DNA from: DASRFA01 sp035651755
Lineage (GTDB): Bacteria; Desulfobacterota; Binatia; UBA12015
Assembly (NCBI GenBank): GCA_035651755.1
Contig: DASRFA010000011.1
Span: forward strand, 1-64,000
DNA length: 64,000 nucleotides
Direction: 5' to 3'
Part shown: positions 51,739-60,694 of the stretch, in pieces
How the letters are laid out: every line of letters begins with the position of its first letter
Position numbering within the stretch: the stretch's first letter is position 1
Made by a program: the position numbers and the translations under genes
The notes under the pieces: generated by a model
What the model saw: only the letters and a program-made list of their open reading frames with translations
Told to the model about the DNA's origin: nothing
Database searches by the model: none

Positions 51739-54700
51739 CTAGGGTATCGGCTCCGGGCGTCGGCCGGAACCACCCTCGACCCCGCGCACGCGGTCCCGGA
51801 GGCCGTGCACGGCGACGTAGAAGACCGGCACGAACGGGATCGCGATCAGCGTCGACGCGAGCATGCCGCCGAACACGACCGTGCCGATCGCTTGCTGGCT
51901 CGCCGCACCGGCGCCGCCCGCGGTCAGGAGCGGCACGACGCCCAGGATGAACGCGATCGACGTCATCATGATCGGCCGGAAGCGCCGGCGGGTCGCCTCC
52001 AGGGCCGCCTCGGCCGCCGACGCGCCCTCAGCGCGCAGCTCGCGCGCGAACTCGACGATGAGGATCGCATTCTTGGCGGCGAGCGCGATGATGAGCACCA
52101 GGCCGATCTGCGTGTAGAGGTCGATCGGGAAGCGCCTGACGACGAGCGCGACGACGACGCCGACGATCGCGATCGGGACCGGCAAGATGACGATCACGGG
52201 GTCGCGCCAGCTCTCGTACTGCCCCGCGAGCACGAGGAAGACGAGGAAGATCGACAGCCCGAAGATGAGGTACACCTGGCTGCCGATCAGACGCTCCTGG
52301 TACGAGAGCCCGGTCCAGGCGTAGTCCATGCCCGCGGGCAGCTTCGCGCCCGCGATGCCTTCCATGATCGACATCGCCTGGCCCGAGCTGAACCACGGCG
52401 TCGGGATGCCGATCAGCGAAGCCGCCGGGTACAGGTCGTAGCGCGTCACGAGCTCGGAGCCGAGCGTGCGGCGGACCTTCAGCAGCGCGCCGAGCGGCAC
52501 CATCTGCTTCTGTGCGTTCTGGACGTAGAGGTCCGAGATGTCGCTCAGGTTCCGCCGGTACTCGGCGCCCGCCTGCAGGCGCACCTGGAAGCTCTGGTTG
52601 AACTTGTTGAACTGATTGACGTAGGTCGAGCCGAGATACGTCTGGAGCGTCCCGAAGACGTCCTTCACCTGGACGCCGAGCGACTCGGCCATCGTGCGGT
52701 CGATGTCGAGGAAGAGCTGCGGGCTCGAGGCGCTGAAGGTCGTGAAGCCGATCCGGAGGAAGCCCTTCCGGTCCTCCGCCCCCTGCAGGATTTCGTCGAC
52801 GACCTTCTGGAGCTCGGCGAGGCCCGCGCTCCGGCGGTCCTCGACCATCATGTCGAAGCCGAACGCGACGCCGAGCCCGGGGATGGGGGAGGGCGGTAGC
52901 ACGGCGAAGCTCGCGCTCCGGACGGCCTGCAGCCTCTTCTGCAGGTCCGGCAGGATCGTCGCCTGTGAGACGCCGGCCGGCCGCCGGTCCCAGTCCTGGT
53001 AGATCGGAAACACCGTGATCACGTTCGACACCTTCGCGGAGTCGAGCGCCGAGTAGCCGCCGATCGTGACCCAGCCCTTGATGCCGGGGGTCTCGCGCAG
53101 GACCGCGTCGATCTGGGTCGCGACCTCGCGCACGCGCGGCTGCGCGGCGCCCGCCGGAAGCCGCGCCACGACGACGCAGTAGCCCTGGTCCTCGAGCGGC
53201 ATGAGCGCGGTGGGATAGACCGAGAAGACCCACGCCGCGGCGCCGACGAGCGCGACGAAGACGACGATCATCGCGCGCGGGCGGCGCACCATGCGCTCGA
53301 TGAGCCCGACGTACGCGCCCTCGAGAGCCCCGTACGCGCGGTTGAAGCCGCGGAAGAAGCGGTTCGGCGTGTGGCCCGCCGGGATCGGCTTCAGATAGAG
53401 CGCGCACTGCGTCGGCTTCAGGGTGAGCGCGTTCGCCGCGCTGATGATCGCGGTCGACGCGATGACGAGCGCGAACTGCCGGAACATCTGGCCGGTGATC
53501 CCGGGCTGGAAGGACGCCGGCAGGAAGACCGCCGTCAGGACGAGCGTGATCCCGAGCACCGGCCCGGTGAGCTCGGCCATCGCCTGGATCGCCGCCTCCT
53601 TCGGCGCGAGCCCGCGCTCGATGTGCCGCGAGGCGTTCTCGACGATGACGATCGCGTCGTCGACGACGATCCCGACCGCGAGGATGAGCGCGAAGAGCGT
53701 CATCAGGTTCACGGTGAAGCCGAGGAGCGCCATCGCCGCGAAGGCGCCGATGATCGTGACCGGGACGGTGGTCGCCGGGACCAGCATCGCGCGCAGGTTC
53801 TGGAGGAACAGCGTGATGACGACGAGCACCAGCACGCCGGCGATGAGCAGCGTCTGGTACACGGCGTTGATCGACTGGTGGATGAAGACGGTGGTGTCGT
53901 AGAGGCTCGAGGACTCGAGCCCGGCCGGGAAGCTCTTGCTCATCTCGGCCATGAGCGCGCGCGTCTCCGCCGCGACGTCGAGCGCGTTCGCGCCCGGGAG
54001 CGCGAAGATCGCGATGTGGGCGGCGTTCCTCCCCGTGAGGCGCGAGAAGATCGAGAAGACCTGCTGCCCGAGCTCGACCCGCGCGACGTCCTTGACGCGG
54101 ACGACCGCCGCCGTCGGCGCGGTGTCGCGCGCTTCCGAGTTGGGCTGCGACCCGCTCCCCGCGGGCCGCGCCTTCACGACGATGTCCTCGAACTGCTCGA
54201 CCGTCGACAGCCGCCCGAGCGCGTTCACCGTGAGCTGGAACACCTGATCCGTCGGCACCGGTGGGCCGCCGAGCTGCCCCGCCGCGACCTGGAGGTTCTG
54301 GCCCTGGATCGCGTTCTGGACGTCGAGCGTCGTCAGGCCGAACGCGTCGAGCTTCTGCGGGTCGAGCCAGATCCGCATGCTGTACGGGCCGGCGCCGAGC
54401 ACCTGCACCTGGCCGACGCCGGGGAGGCGCGCGATCGGGTTCTGCAGGTTGATGATCGCGTAGTTGCTGAGGAACTTCTCGTCGAAGCGGTCGTCGTCCG
54501 AGTACAGGCTCTCGATGAGGAGGATGTTCGTCGACACCTTGCGGACGTTGACGCCCTGCGACTGCACCGGCGACGGGAGCTGCGCGAGCGCGCTGTTCGC
54601 GGCGTTCTGGACGAGCGCGAGCGACGTGTCGAGGTCGGTGCCGATCGCGAACGTGACCGTGAGCGTGTAGCTGCCGTCGCTGCCGCTGGTCGACTGCATG

Positions 54701-54930
54701 TAGATCGAGTTCTCGACGCCGTTGATCGCCTGCTCGATCGGCACGCCGACGGTGGTCGCGACGATTTCTGCGCTCGCGCCCGGGTAGTTCGTCGAGACCT
54801 GGATCGTGGGCGGCACGATGTTCGGATACTCGGACACCGGAAGCGCGAGCAGGCAGACGACGCCGAGCACGATCATCACGATCGCGATGACGTTCGCGAG
54901 GATCGGCCGCTCGATGAAGAAGCGCGACAT
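51739..54930 (-). CDS. RND-family efflux pump inner-membrane subunit (HAE1/AcrB-like)
   Basis: The protein has 1063 residues, normal for AcrB-type pumps, and starts at the ATG at 54930 (MSRFFIERPILANVIAIVMIVLG). Signatures include 'LPVSEYPNIVPPTIQVSTNYPGASAEIVATTVGVPIEQAINGVENSIYMQSTSGSDG', 'LGFTVNLMTLFALILAVGIVVDDAIVIVENASRHIE' (TM4 with the two proton-relay Asp residues, here DD) and 'LYTQIGLVLIIALAAKNAILIVEFARELR' (TM10 with the relay Lys). It exports hydrophobic or amphiphilic compounds using the proton gradient. It is the last gene of a NodT-adaptor-pump operon, 10 bp after the adaptor stop. There is no local TetR or MarR regulator. Confidence 0.96.
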   Translation of the reverse strand: MSRFFIERPILANVIAIVMIVLGVVCLLALPVSEYPNIVPPTIQVSTNYPGASAEIVATTVGVPIEQAINGVENSIYMQSTSGSDGSYTLTVTFAIGTDLDTSLALVQNAANSALAQLPSPVQSQGVNVRKVSTNILLIESLYSDDDRFDEKFLSNYAIINLQNPIARLPGVGQVQVLGAGPYSMRIWLDPQKLDAFGLTTLDVQNAIQGQNLQVAAGQLGGPPVPTDQVFQLTVNALGRLSTVEQFEDIVVKARPAGSGSQPNSEARDTAPTAAVVRVKDVARVELGQQVFSIFSRLTGRNAAHIAIFALPGANALDVAAETRALMAEMSKSFPAGLESSSLYDTTVFIHQSINAVYQTLLIAGVLVLVVITLFLQNLRAMLVPATTVPVTIIGAFAAMALLGFTVNLMTLFALILAVGIVVDDAIVIVENASRHIERGLAPKEAAIQAMAELTGPVLGITLVLTAVFLPASFQPGITGQMFRQFALVIASTAIISAANALTLKPTQCALYLKPIPAGHTPNRFFRGFNRAYGALEGAYVGLIERMVRRPRAMIVVFVALVGAAAWVFSVYPTALMPLEDQGYCVVVARLPAGAAQPRVREVATQIDAVLRETPGIKGWVTIGGYSALDSAKVSNVITVFPIYQDWDRRPAGVSQATILPDLQKRLQAVRSASFAVLPPSPIPGLGVAFGFDMMVEDRRSAGLAELQKVVDEILQGAEDRKGFLRIGFTTFSASSPQLFLDIDRTMAESLGVQVKDVFGTLQTYLGSTYVNQFNKFNQSFQVRLQAGAEYRRNLSDISDLYVQNAQKQMVPLGALLKVRRTLGSELVTRYDLYPAASLIGIPTPWFSSGQAMSIMEGIAGAKLPAGMDYAWTGLSYQERLIGSQVYLIFGLSIFLVFLVLAGQYESWRDPVIVILPVPIAIVGVVVALVVRRFPIDLYTQIGLVLIIALAAKNAILIVEFARELRAEGASAAEAALEATRRRFRPIMMTSIAFILGVVPLLTAGGAGAASQQAIGTVVFGGMLASTLIAIPFVPVFYVAVHGLRDRVRGVEGGSGRRPEPIP

Positions 54931-54940
54931 GCGGCTCCGC

Positions 54941-56146
54941 CTACGAGGCCGCCGGCGTCGCGGCCGCGCCGGGGGAGCCGCGCGGCGCGGCGCCTTGCGA
55001 CGAGCGGTCCGGAGCGACCGTGCGGCCCGGCACTGCCTGCGCGAGGCCGTCGACGACGACCCAGTCGTCGCGCGAGATCCCTTCGCGCACGACGAAGCTC
55101 TCGCCCTGCTGCTGGCCGGTCGTGACGGCACGGCGCTCGACGACGTTCGCGTCGTTCACGACGAGCACGTACTCGCCCTGCTGGTCGAAGCTGAGCGCGA
55201 CGCCCGGCACGAGGAGCGCGTCGTGCGGCGGCCCGGCCGGGATGCGGACGCGCGCGAAGAGGCCGGGCAGGACCGGCGGGTCGGGGTTCGGAAAGGTCGC
55301 GCGCGCCTGCAGGGTTCCGGTCGTCGGAACGACGCTCAGCGCCGCGAACTCGAGCCGTCCCGCGTGCGGGAAGCCGCTCTCGTCGAGGAGGCCGAAGGCG
55401 GCCGGCACGCTCTCCGCGGCGAGCGAGCCGTGCGCCTCGCGCGCCACCTTCTCGCGGATGCGGAGGAGATCGCGCTCGTTGACGGTGAAGTAGACGTAGA
55501 GCGGGTCGGTGCGGTCGATCTCCGCGAGCGACGTCTGCTGGCCCATCGCGCCGACGAGGTTGCCGACGTCGACCAGGTGGCGCCCCATGCGGCCGTCGAA
55601 GGGTGCGCGGATCGTCGTGTAGCCGAGGTTCAGCTTCGCGAGCTCGACCTGCGCCTCGGCGCCGAGGAGCGCGGCGGCGGCCGAGTCGCGCTCGTACTGC
55701 CAGCGGTCGACCTCGGTCTGCGGCGCGGACGCCTCCTTCACGAGGCCCGTGTAGCGGGCGAGCTCGGTCGACGCGTGCTGGAGCGACGCCTTCTGCGCAG
55801 CGACCTGCGCTTCGGCCTGCCGGAGCTGCGCCTGGTACTGGTCCTGCTGGATCGTGAAGAGCAGGTCGCCTTTCTCGACGAGCGCCCCGTCCGTGAAGTG
55901 GATCTGCTCGAGGTAGCCCTCGACGCGCGCCACGAGCGTGACCGACTGGCTCGCCGAGGTCGTGCCCGTGAACTCGAGATCCTCGATCACCTGCGCGACG
56001 GTCGGCCGCGCGACCGTCACGGCCGGCGGCGCGGCGACCGGCGTCTCCCCGCCGCGGCAGCCCGCGAAGGCCGCGCAGAGCGCGCCGCCCGCGCACAGCG
56101 CGCGAAGCCACTGCCGCCGGACGCGCCGTCGTCGCACGGTCACCAT
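54941..56146 (-). CDS. RND efflux periplasmic adaptor (membrane fusion) lipoprotein
   Basis: The protein has 401 residues. The ATG at 56146 overlaps the NodT stop by 7 bp. The lipobox is CAAFAGC. The architecture runs: beta-barrel and lipoyl half-motif 'RVEGYLEQIHFTDGALVEKGDLLFTIQQDQYQAQL', a helical hairpin ('QLRQAEAQVAAQKASLQHASTELARYTGLV'), the second lipoyl half 'LGYTTIRAPFDGRMGRHLVDVGNLV', and a C-terminal barrel ending near 'GLAQAVPGRTVAPD'. It bridges the pump and the outer-membrane channel. A Gly/Pro/Ala tail is non-conserved. Confidence 0.95.
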   Translation of the reverse strand: MVTVRRRRVRRQWLRALCAGGALCAAFAGCRGGETPVAAPPAVTVARPTVAQVIEDLEFTGTTSASQSVTLVARVEGYLEQIHFTDGALVEKGDLLFTIQQDQYQAQLRQAEAQVAAQKASLQHASTELARYTGLVKEASAPQTEVDRWQYERDSAAAALLGAEAQVELAKLNLGYTTIRAPFDGRMGRHLVDVGNLVGAMGQQTSLAEIDRTDPLYVYFTVNERDLLRIREKVAREAHGSLAAESVPAAFGLLDESGFPHAGRLEFAALSVVPTTGTLQARATFPNPDPPVLPGLFARVRIPAGPPHDALLVPGVALSFDQQGEYVLVVNDANVVERRAVTTGQQQGESFVVREGISRDDWVVVDGLAQAVPGRTVAPDRSSQGAAPRGSPGAAATPAAS

Positions 56147-57738
56147 TCCGGCGGCCGGACGGTGGGTCCCGTGTCCTCGGGCCCCGGCAGCGGGGGCGCG
56201 GCGGGCGTCAGCAGGTCGGGCGTCGCGAGGGTGCCCCAATTCGTGCGCTCCTCCATCTCCTCTCGGATGTCGGCCGGCACGATCTCGCGTCCCTCGCGGA
56301 TCTGCCAGCCGCCGCCGAGCGCGCGATAGGCGGCGATGAGGCCGAGCGGGACGTTGCCGCGGGCGACCGCGAGGTTGTCGTCCGCCTGGTAGAGGTTCTG
56401 CTCGGCGACGAGGACGGTCGTGAAGTCGGCGATGCCCTGCGTGTACTGGTTCATCGCGACCGTGAGCGCGCCTTCCGCCGCCTGCGCGCTCTGCTGCAGG
56501 TAGACCACCTGGTCGCGCGATCGCAGGAACACCGACATCCCGTTCGCGACCTCCTTCTGCGCCGACAGGACCGCGTTCTGGTAGTCGATCAGCAGCTCCT
56601 GGAAGCGCGCGTCCTGCACGCGCACGTTGTTCGTGATCTGGCCGTAGTTGAGGATGCTCCACTGGAGAGTGGGGCCGACGCCGTAGGTCAGGCTCTTCGA
56701 CGAGAACAGGTCGCCCAGGTTCGCCTTCGTGACGTCCGACGACAGCGTTCCGACGTTGCCCACGAGCGTCAGCGCCGGCAGGAGGTCCGCCTTCGCGACC
56801 CCGATCTGCGAGCATTGCGCCGCCGCCGACAGCTGCGCCTTCCGGATGTCGGGCCGGCGCCGCAGCAGCTCGGCGGGGATCCCGACCGCGATCCGCGGCG
56901 GCGCGACCGGGATCTCGGACGACGCGCCGAGGAGCTGGTCGACCTCGCCCGGCGGCATCCCGAGGAGGAGCGCGAGGGCGTTCTTCGACTGGTCGAGCTC
57001 GATCGTGAGCGCCGGGATCGCGGCTTCCGTCTCGCCGAGCGAGTTCTCCGCCTGGAAGACGTCGCGCTGGCTCACGACCCCGCCCCGGAAGCGGTTGCTC
57101 GCGATGCGGAGCGCCTCGCGCTGCTTCGCGACGTTGTCGCGCGCGATCGCGATCCGCCGCTCGAGCGTGCGGATCTGGACGTAGGTGCTCGCGACGTCGC
57201 CGGTGAGCGTCACGAGCACGTCGTCGTAGTCGGCGACCGACGCGAGGAACGCGTTGTCGGCCGACTCGATCGCGCGCCGCACCTTGCCCCAGAGGTCGAT
57301 CTCCCAGGCCGCCTGCGCGCCCAGGAACGCCTGCTGGTAGGTGTTGTTCACGATGTTGTAGGGCAGCGACGCCGGGATGCGATTGACGCTGTAGGACGCG
57401 ACGAGCTGCTGCTGCTGCGGGTAGAGCTCGCCGATCGCGAGGCCGAGCTGCGCGCGCGACTGGAGCACGCGCACTCCCGCCATGCGGAGCGGGAGGTTCT
57501 GCGCGTACGCGAGTTCGATCAGCCGGTCGAGGACCGGATCGTCGAACACGCGCCACCAGTCGCGGTACTCCTGGCGCGCCGTGTCGACCGCCGGATCCGA
57601 GCCGTTCGGCCACGCATCCGCGACCGTCGCCGGCGGCGACTTGAAGCTCGGACCGATCATGCAGCCGCCGAGCGCGAGGGCGAATGCGCCGACGGCCCAG
57701 GCCCGGCGCGCGATGTCCCGCATCCTCCGCGCGTCCAC
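56140..57738 (-). CDS. NodT-family outer-membrane efflux channel lipoprotein
   Basis: The protein has 532 residues from a GTG at 57738; an ATG at 57723 is equally possible, because its GGAGG abuts it without spacing. The lipobox ALGGC is followed by 'MIGPSFKSPPATVADAW', typical of NodT/OprM proteins (xVGPdYxxP). Two outer-membrane efflux protein repeats follow, with 'QAAWEIDLWGKVRRAIESADNAF' and 'GIPAELLRRRPDIRKAQLSAAAQCSQIGVAKADLLPALTLVGNVG' as signatures. It forms the trimeric tunnel of the tripartite pump and is the first gene of the operon. The C-terminal 45 residues are Pro-rich and variable. Confidence 0.94.
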   Translation of the reverse strand: MDARRMRDIARRAWAVGAFALALGGCMIGPSFKSPPATVADAWPNGSDPAVDTARQEYRDWWRVFDDPVLDRLIELAYAQNLPLRMAGVRVLQSRAQLGLAIGELYPQQQQLVASYSVNRIPASLPYNIVNNTYQQAFLGAQAAWEIDLWGKVRRAIESADNAFLASVADYDDVLVTLTGDVASTYVQIRTLERRIAIARDNVAKQREALRIASNRFRGGVVSQRDVFQAENSLGETEAAIPALTIELDQSKNALALLLGMPPGEVDQLLGASSEIPVAPPRIAVGIPAELLRRRPDIRKAQLSAAAQCSQIGVAKADLLPALTLVGNVGTLSSDVTKANLGDLFSSKSLTYGVGPTLQWSILNYGQITNNVRVQDARFQELLIDYQNAVLSAQKEVANGMSVFLRSRDQVVYLQQSAQAAEGALTVAMNQYTQGIADFTTVLVAEQNLYQADDNLAVARGNVPLGLIAAYRALGGGWQIREGREIVPADIREEMEERTNWGTLATPDLLTPAAPPLPGPEDTGPTVRPPEW

Positions 57739-57809
57739 CTCGACCGCGGGCTCCTATCCTGTCCGCGACGACAGTGGAAGCGCCGCGCGCGGCGGACGGC
57801 CGCGCCGCG

Positions 57810-58205
57810 TCAGGCGCGCTCGAGCGTCGGCTTCATCACGGTCGCGGCCTGCTCGATCATCGCGCCGATGTCGGGCGCGATCTCGTCCGGCAGCAGGTCG
57901 GCGATCCAGACGAGGCGGCTGCCGCCGTCGCCGTCGTCGAAGACCTGGACGGAGGCGTTGTGGTGCGTGAAGCGGCCGCCGACGACCGACCAGACGACGC
58001 GCCGCGACTCGTCGTCGACGTCGACGATGCGCTCGCGCGCGACCATCCCGTTGCCGAACGTGACGATGCGGGCACCCTCCTCGAGCTTCGTGTCGACGAC
58101 GAAGCCGGGCACGACGCGGGTGTGAAGCGCGCCGACGTCCCGGAGCGCGTCCCAGACCCTTTCCGGGTGCGCGGCCACCACAATCTCCTTCCGGATCGAA
58201 GCCAT
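57810..58205 (-). CDS. SRPBCC (polyketide cyclase/START-like) family protein
   Basis: The protein has 131 residues starting at the ATG at 58205. It begins 'MASIRKEIVVAAHPERVWDALRDVGALHTRVVPGFVVDTKLEEGARIVTFGNGMVARERIVDVDDESRRVVWSVVGG'. This is the helix-grip fold pattern in which the first strand is followed by 'AxxERVWDALRD'. It ends 'IGAMIEQAATVMKPTLERA', the long C-terminal helix. SRPBCC proteins bind hydrophobic ligands in a deep cavity; many small ones are uncharacterised. It lies 71 bp upstream of the NodT gene on the same strand, so it may be cotranscribed with the pump. Confidence 0.88.
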   Translation of the reverse strand: MASIRKEIVVAAHPERVWDALRDVGALHTRVVPGFVVDTKLEEGARIVTFGNGMVARERIVDVDDESRRVVWSVVGGRFTHHNASVQVFDDGDGGSRLVWIADLLPDEIAPDIGAMIEQAATVMKPTLERA

Positions 58206-58339
58206 GATCGTCTCCCGGACGGCGCGCGGGCGCGACCATTCGCGACTGCCGGCTGCGCCGTCGGGAGAGGGTCTAGTGCGCCGCGCCGCCGGCGACTTGG
58301 CGAAAGTTGCGGCGGCGATGGCGCCGTGGCCGGTTTCGG

Positions 58340-60190
58340 CTACGGGCGGGGCGGGCGGCGGCGCTCGTGGAACCAGGGGCGGTACTGCTCCATGCGCGCC
58401 GCCTGGTCGCGCGGCGCGCGCCGCCGGCACGTCGCGGCTTCGGCGGACCCCGGCGCCGCTCCCCAGCGCACCTCGATGCAGTCGTTCGGGTTGTACGCGA
58501 CCTCGAGCGCCTCGCTCCGCTGGAAGAGGTCCGCGAGCGACAGCGAGCGTTCCGAGCCGTCGCTCGCGCGGTACGCGAAGCGACGCGCGGCCGTCTCGCG
58601 CTCGAGGACGCCCGCGAGCTCGCGGCGGACGTCGGCGGCGGACCGGCCGCCGCCGAGCACGTAGCGCTCGGGCCGGCGCGCGACCTGCGCCGGAAAGCCC
58701 TGCACGACGTCGAGCGCGATCAGGAGGCGGAGGTCGCGCGCCGGCGTCGCGAAGTCCTCCCACGCGCCCGAGGTCTCGAAGATCGCGGCGCCCGCCGGCA
58801 TCGCGATCACGCCGGGATGGCTCGCGACGTACTCGACGCCGTTGTCGACAGACTTGACGCGCGTCCGCGTCTGCTCCTCCAGCGCGTCGATCGTCTGGCG
58901 GAGCGCGAGCGCCGGGTCGAGCGGCGCGGGCGACAGCAGGTCGTCGACGCGATCGTAGAAGCCGTCGACGCCGTCGCCGTACTGCTCGAGCGAGAAGTCG
59001 CCGTCGCGGTCGGCGGCGAGCTCCGCGTTCGTCGGGCGACGGAGCCCCTGTGCCGTGCCCGCGATCGGCCGGAAGTGCTTGAACCCGGCGCCGCCGAGCG
59101 CCGGATCGACGGCGAAGAGGAAGTTGCCGCGCCAGTAGCGCTTGCGCGCCACCGTGCCGTCGGGCTGCGCGTCGACCGCGAGCAGGATCCCGCCCGAGCT
59201 CTCCGTCTGGGGCAGGCGCCGCACGACGACGAGCGTGTGCCCGTACGGATCCGCGTACACCGTGCCGGGCGTGACGGTCTCGGGCGCGATCCGGATCGGG
59301 TAGAGGTCGCTCCGATCGTCGTTGGCCGGCGTGCGCGCGCTGCCGGAGTGGATCGACCAGCCGACGTCGCGCCGCACGAACGTCGAGAACGCGCCGACGT
59401 CGTCGCCCGCGTCGCCGCGGGCCTCGACGCTCGAGTGCCAGCCGGCGCACCGCGGCGGGCTCGACGGGCCGCCGCGCGAGCACTCGGAGTAGCCGAATGG
59501 GAGCCCGAGCTTCCACGCGAAGTAGGCGCGGAGGAAGAAGGGCAGGTCCGCGCAATCGGGCTGGAAGCGCAGGCGGCGGTCGGCGTCCTCGTCGAGGCCG
59601 AGATGGTCGTAGAGGAAGTTCCGATCGGGGTCCTGCAGGACGTCGCCGATGCCGTGCCAGCTCGGCTCGGCATCGAGCGGGTCGTCGAAGAGGTGCTCGA
59701 CCCACGCAGCGTAGAGCGCCTCTTCCGCAGGACTCCACTCGCGCTCGACCGGCCAGACGACGCCGCCGGGCCGCGCCCGCCGCGGCATCTCCGATCCATT
59801 CACCCGGATCGCGGAGCACGCGACGACGTCGCGCCCCCGCACGACCTCCGCGCGATACATTCCCGCGACCGGCGCCGCGACCTCCGCCCTCCAGCGCTGC
59901 TTCTCGAACGCCGACGGCGCCGCCCCCGGCGCGTGCGACGCCGAAGCCGCGACCGAGCCGTCCGGAGCCCGCACCACGAGCTGCCCGTCGATCGGCGCGG
60001 CGCTCGCCGCGAACACCCGCAGCTCCCGCCCGGCGACCGGCGCCCGCGGGCTCGCGAGGATCGCGACGTCGTCCGACGCCGGACAGTCGGCAGCCACCCC
60101 GGTGGAAGACTCCACGCCGAGGATGGCGATCAGCGCAGCCCCCTGCGCCAGAACTGCCCCACACCGAACGAGCCCGTGCACCCCCCTCAC
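58340..60190 (-). CDS. Large exported protein of unknown function, possible transglutaminase-like cysteine fold
   Basis: The protein is about 616 residues. The start is uncertain: a GTG at 60190 precedes a hydrophobic stretch ('CGAVLAQGAALIAILG') that could be a signal sequence ending near 'GVAADC'. A beta domain of about 100 residues comes first. The central part shows a spaced Cys-His-Asp set: Cys213 in 'QPDCADLPFFLRAYFAWKLGLPFGYSEC', His318 in 'DPYGHTLVVVRR', Asp340 in 'LLAVDAQPDG'. In transglutaminase- and NlpC-like papain folds the catalytic Cys precedes a helix ending at a GxP turn, then His and Asp follow on strands, so such an enzyme is plausible. Catalysis is not proven. The C-terminus is Arg/Pro-rich. 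I do not recognise a named family. Confidence 0.7.
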   Translation of the reverse strand: MRGVHGLVRCGAVLAQGAALIAILGVESSTGVAADCPASDDVAILASPRAPVAGRELRVFAASAAPIDGQLVVRAPDGSVAASASHAPGAAPSAFEKQRWRAEVAAPVAGMYRAEVVRGRDVVACSAIRVNGSEMPRRARPGGVVWPVEREWSPAEEALYAAWVEHLFDDPLDAEPSWHGIGDVLQDPDRNFLYDHLGLDEDADRRLRFQPDCADLPFFLRAYFAWKLGLPFGYSECSRGGPSSPPRCAGWHSSVEARGDAGDDVGAFSTFVRRDVGWSIHSGSARTPANDDRSDLYPIRIAPETVTPGTVYADPYGHTLVVVRRLPQTESSGGILLAVDAQPDGTVARKRYWRGNFLFAVDPALGGAGFKHFRPIAGTAQGLRRPTNAELAADRDGDFSLEQYGDGVDGFYDRVDDLLSPAPLDPALALRQTIDALEEQTRTRVKSVDNGVEYVASHPGVIAMPAGAAIFETSGAWEDFATPARDLRLLIALDVVQGFPAQVARRPERYVLGGGRSAADVRRELAGVLERETAARRFAYRASDGSERSLSLADLFQRSEALEVAYNPNDCIEVRWGAAPGSAEAATCRRRAPRDQAARMEQYRPWFHERRRPPRP

Positions 60191-60266
60191 CCCGCCCACC
60201 CTACACGCGGCGCGCAAAACTCCCGAGCGCTCGCACCGGACCTGTGCGTGGGCACCGTCGCCCAGC

Positions 60267-60313
60267 GCCGACGCAGCCGGAGCCGTGTGTGCGGGCAAGC
60301 GAGCGACTGTCGA
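60267..60313 (+). repeat. 47-bp intergenic repeat, copy 1
   Basis: It matches 60441-60487 at 46 of 47 positions. Weaker similarity continues for about 35 bp downstream in both copies (AGCGGG.C.AT..CGCCCCC). The core GCCGGAGCCGTGTGTGCGGG also occurs inverted at 60575-60595 and 60618-60638. Confidence 0.85.
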
Positions 60314-60352
60314 CCGAGCGGGGCCATTCCAATTCGCCCCCGTGCGGTGCTC

Positions 60353-60378
60353 GCGCCGGCAGCTATCGCTGCCGGCGC
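60353..60378. other. Perfect 11-bp-stem hairpin between the repeat copies
   Basis: GCGCCGGCAGC (60353-60363) pairs with GCTGCCGGCGC (60368-60378) around TATC. A smaller stem CGCGGC-AAA-GCCGCG follows at 60405-60419. Confidence 0.6.
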
Positions 60379-60440
60379 TGCGCTCCTCCGATGGGCCTCG
60401 TCGCCGCGGCAAAGCCGCGACTCCTCGCTCCAATCCCATC

Positions 60441-60487
60441 GCCGACGCAGCCGGAGCCGTGTTTGCGGGCAAGCGAGCGACTGTCGA
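60441..60487 (+). repeat. 47-bp intergenic repeat, copy 2
   Basis: Same 47-bp unit as 60267-60313, with a single difference (GTGTTT for GTGTGT), offset by 174 bp. Confidence 0.85.
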
Positions 60488-60570
60488 GTGAGCGGGACAA
60501 TCACCCGCCCCCACCTTGATCCATGAGACAATTCGGGGCGCTCTTCCTCCCCGCGAACGAGACCCGGAGC

Positions 60571-60597
60571 GAGCGCCCGCACACACGGCTCCGGCGG
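60571..60597 (-). repeat. 27-bp inverted copy of the repeat core, copy 3
   Basis: GAGCGCCCGCACACACGGCT and the next seven bases are identical to 60614-60640. 21 of the bases (60575-60595) are the exact reverse complement of 60276-60296. Confidence 0.8.
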
Positions 60598-60613
60598 ACC
60601 ACCGGCAGGGGTG

Positions 60614-60640
60614 GAGCGCCCGCACACACGGCTCCGGCGG
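60614..60640 (-). repeat. 27-bp inverted copy of the repeat core, copy 4
   Basis: Identical 27 bp to 60571-60597, 43 bp away in the same orientation. Inverted relative to copies 1 and 2. Confidence 0.8.
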
Positions 60641-60694
60641 CCCACAGCCGCAACGTCGCCGAGCGAGCAGCGACGCGCTGGGGTCGCGCGGACG

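Larger units (their letters stand above)
60191..60694. other. 504-bp intergenic region carrying a repeat cluster
   Basis: Between the large exported gene and the thioesterase gene lie two direct 47-bp repeats, two short hairpins (60353-60378 and 60405-60419) and two inverted 27-bp copies of the repeat core. No coding frame is convincing. Open frames across it merely read the repeats (THTAPAAS-like peptides). Confidence 0.7.
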
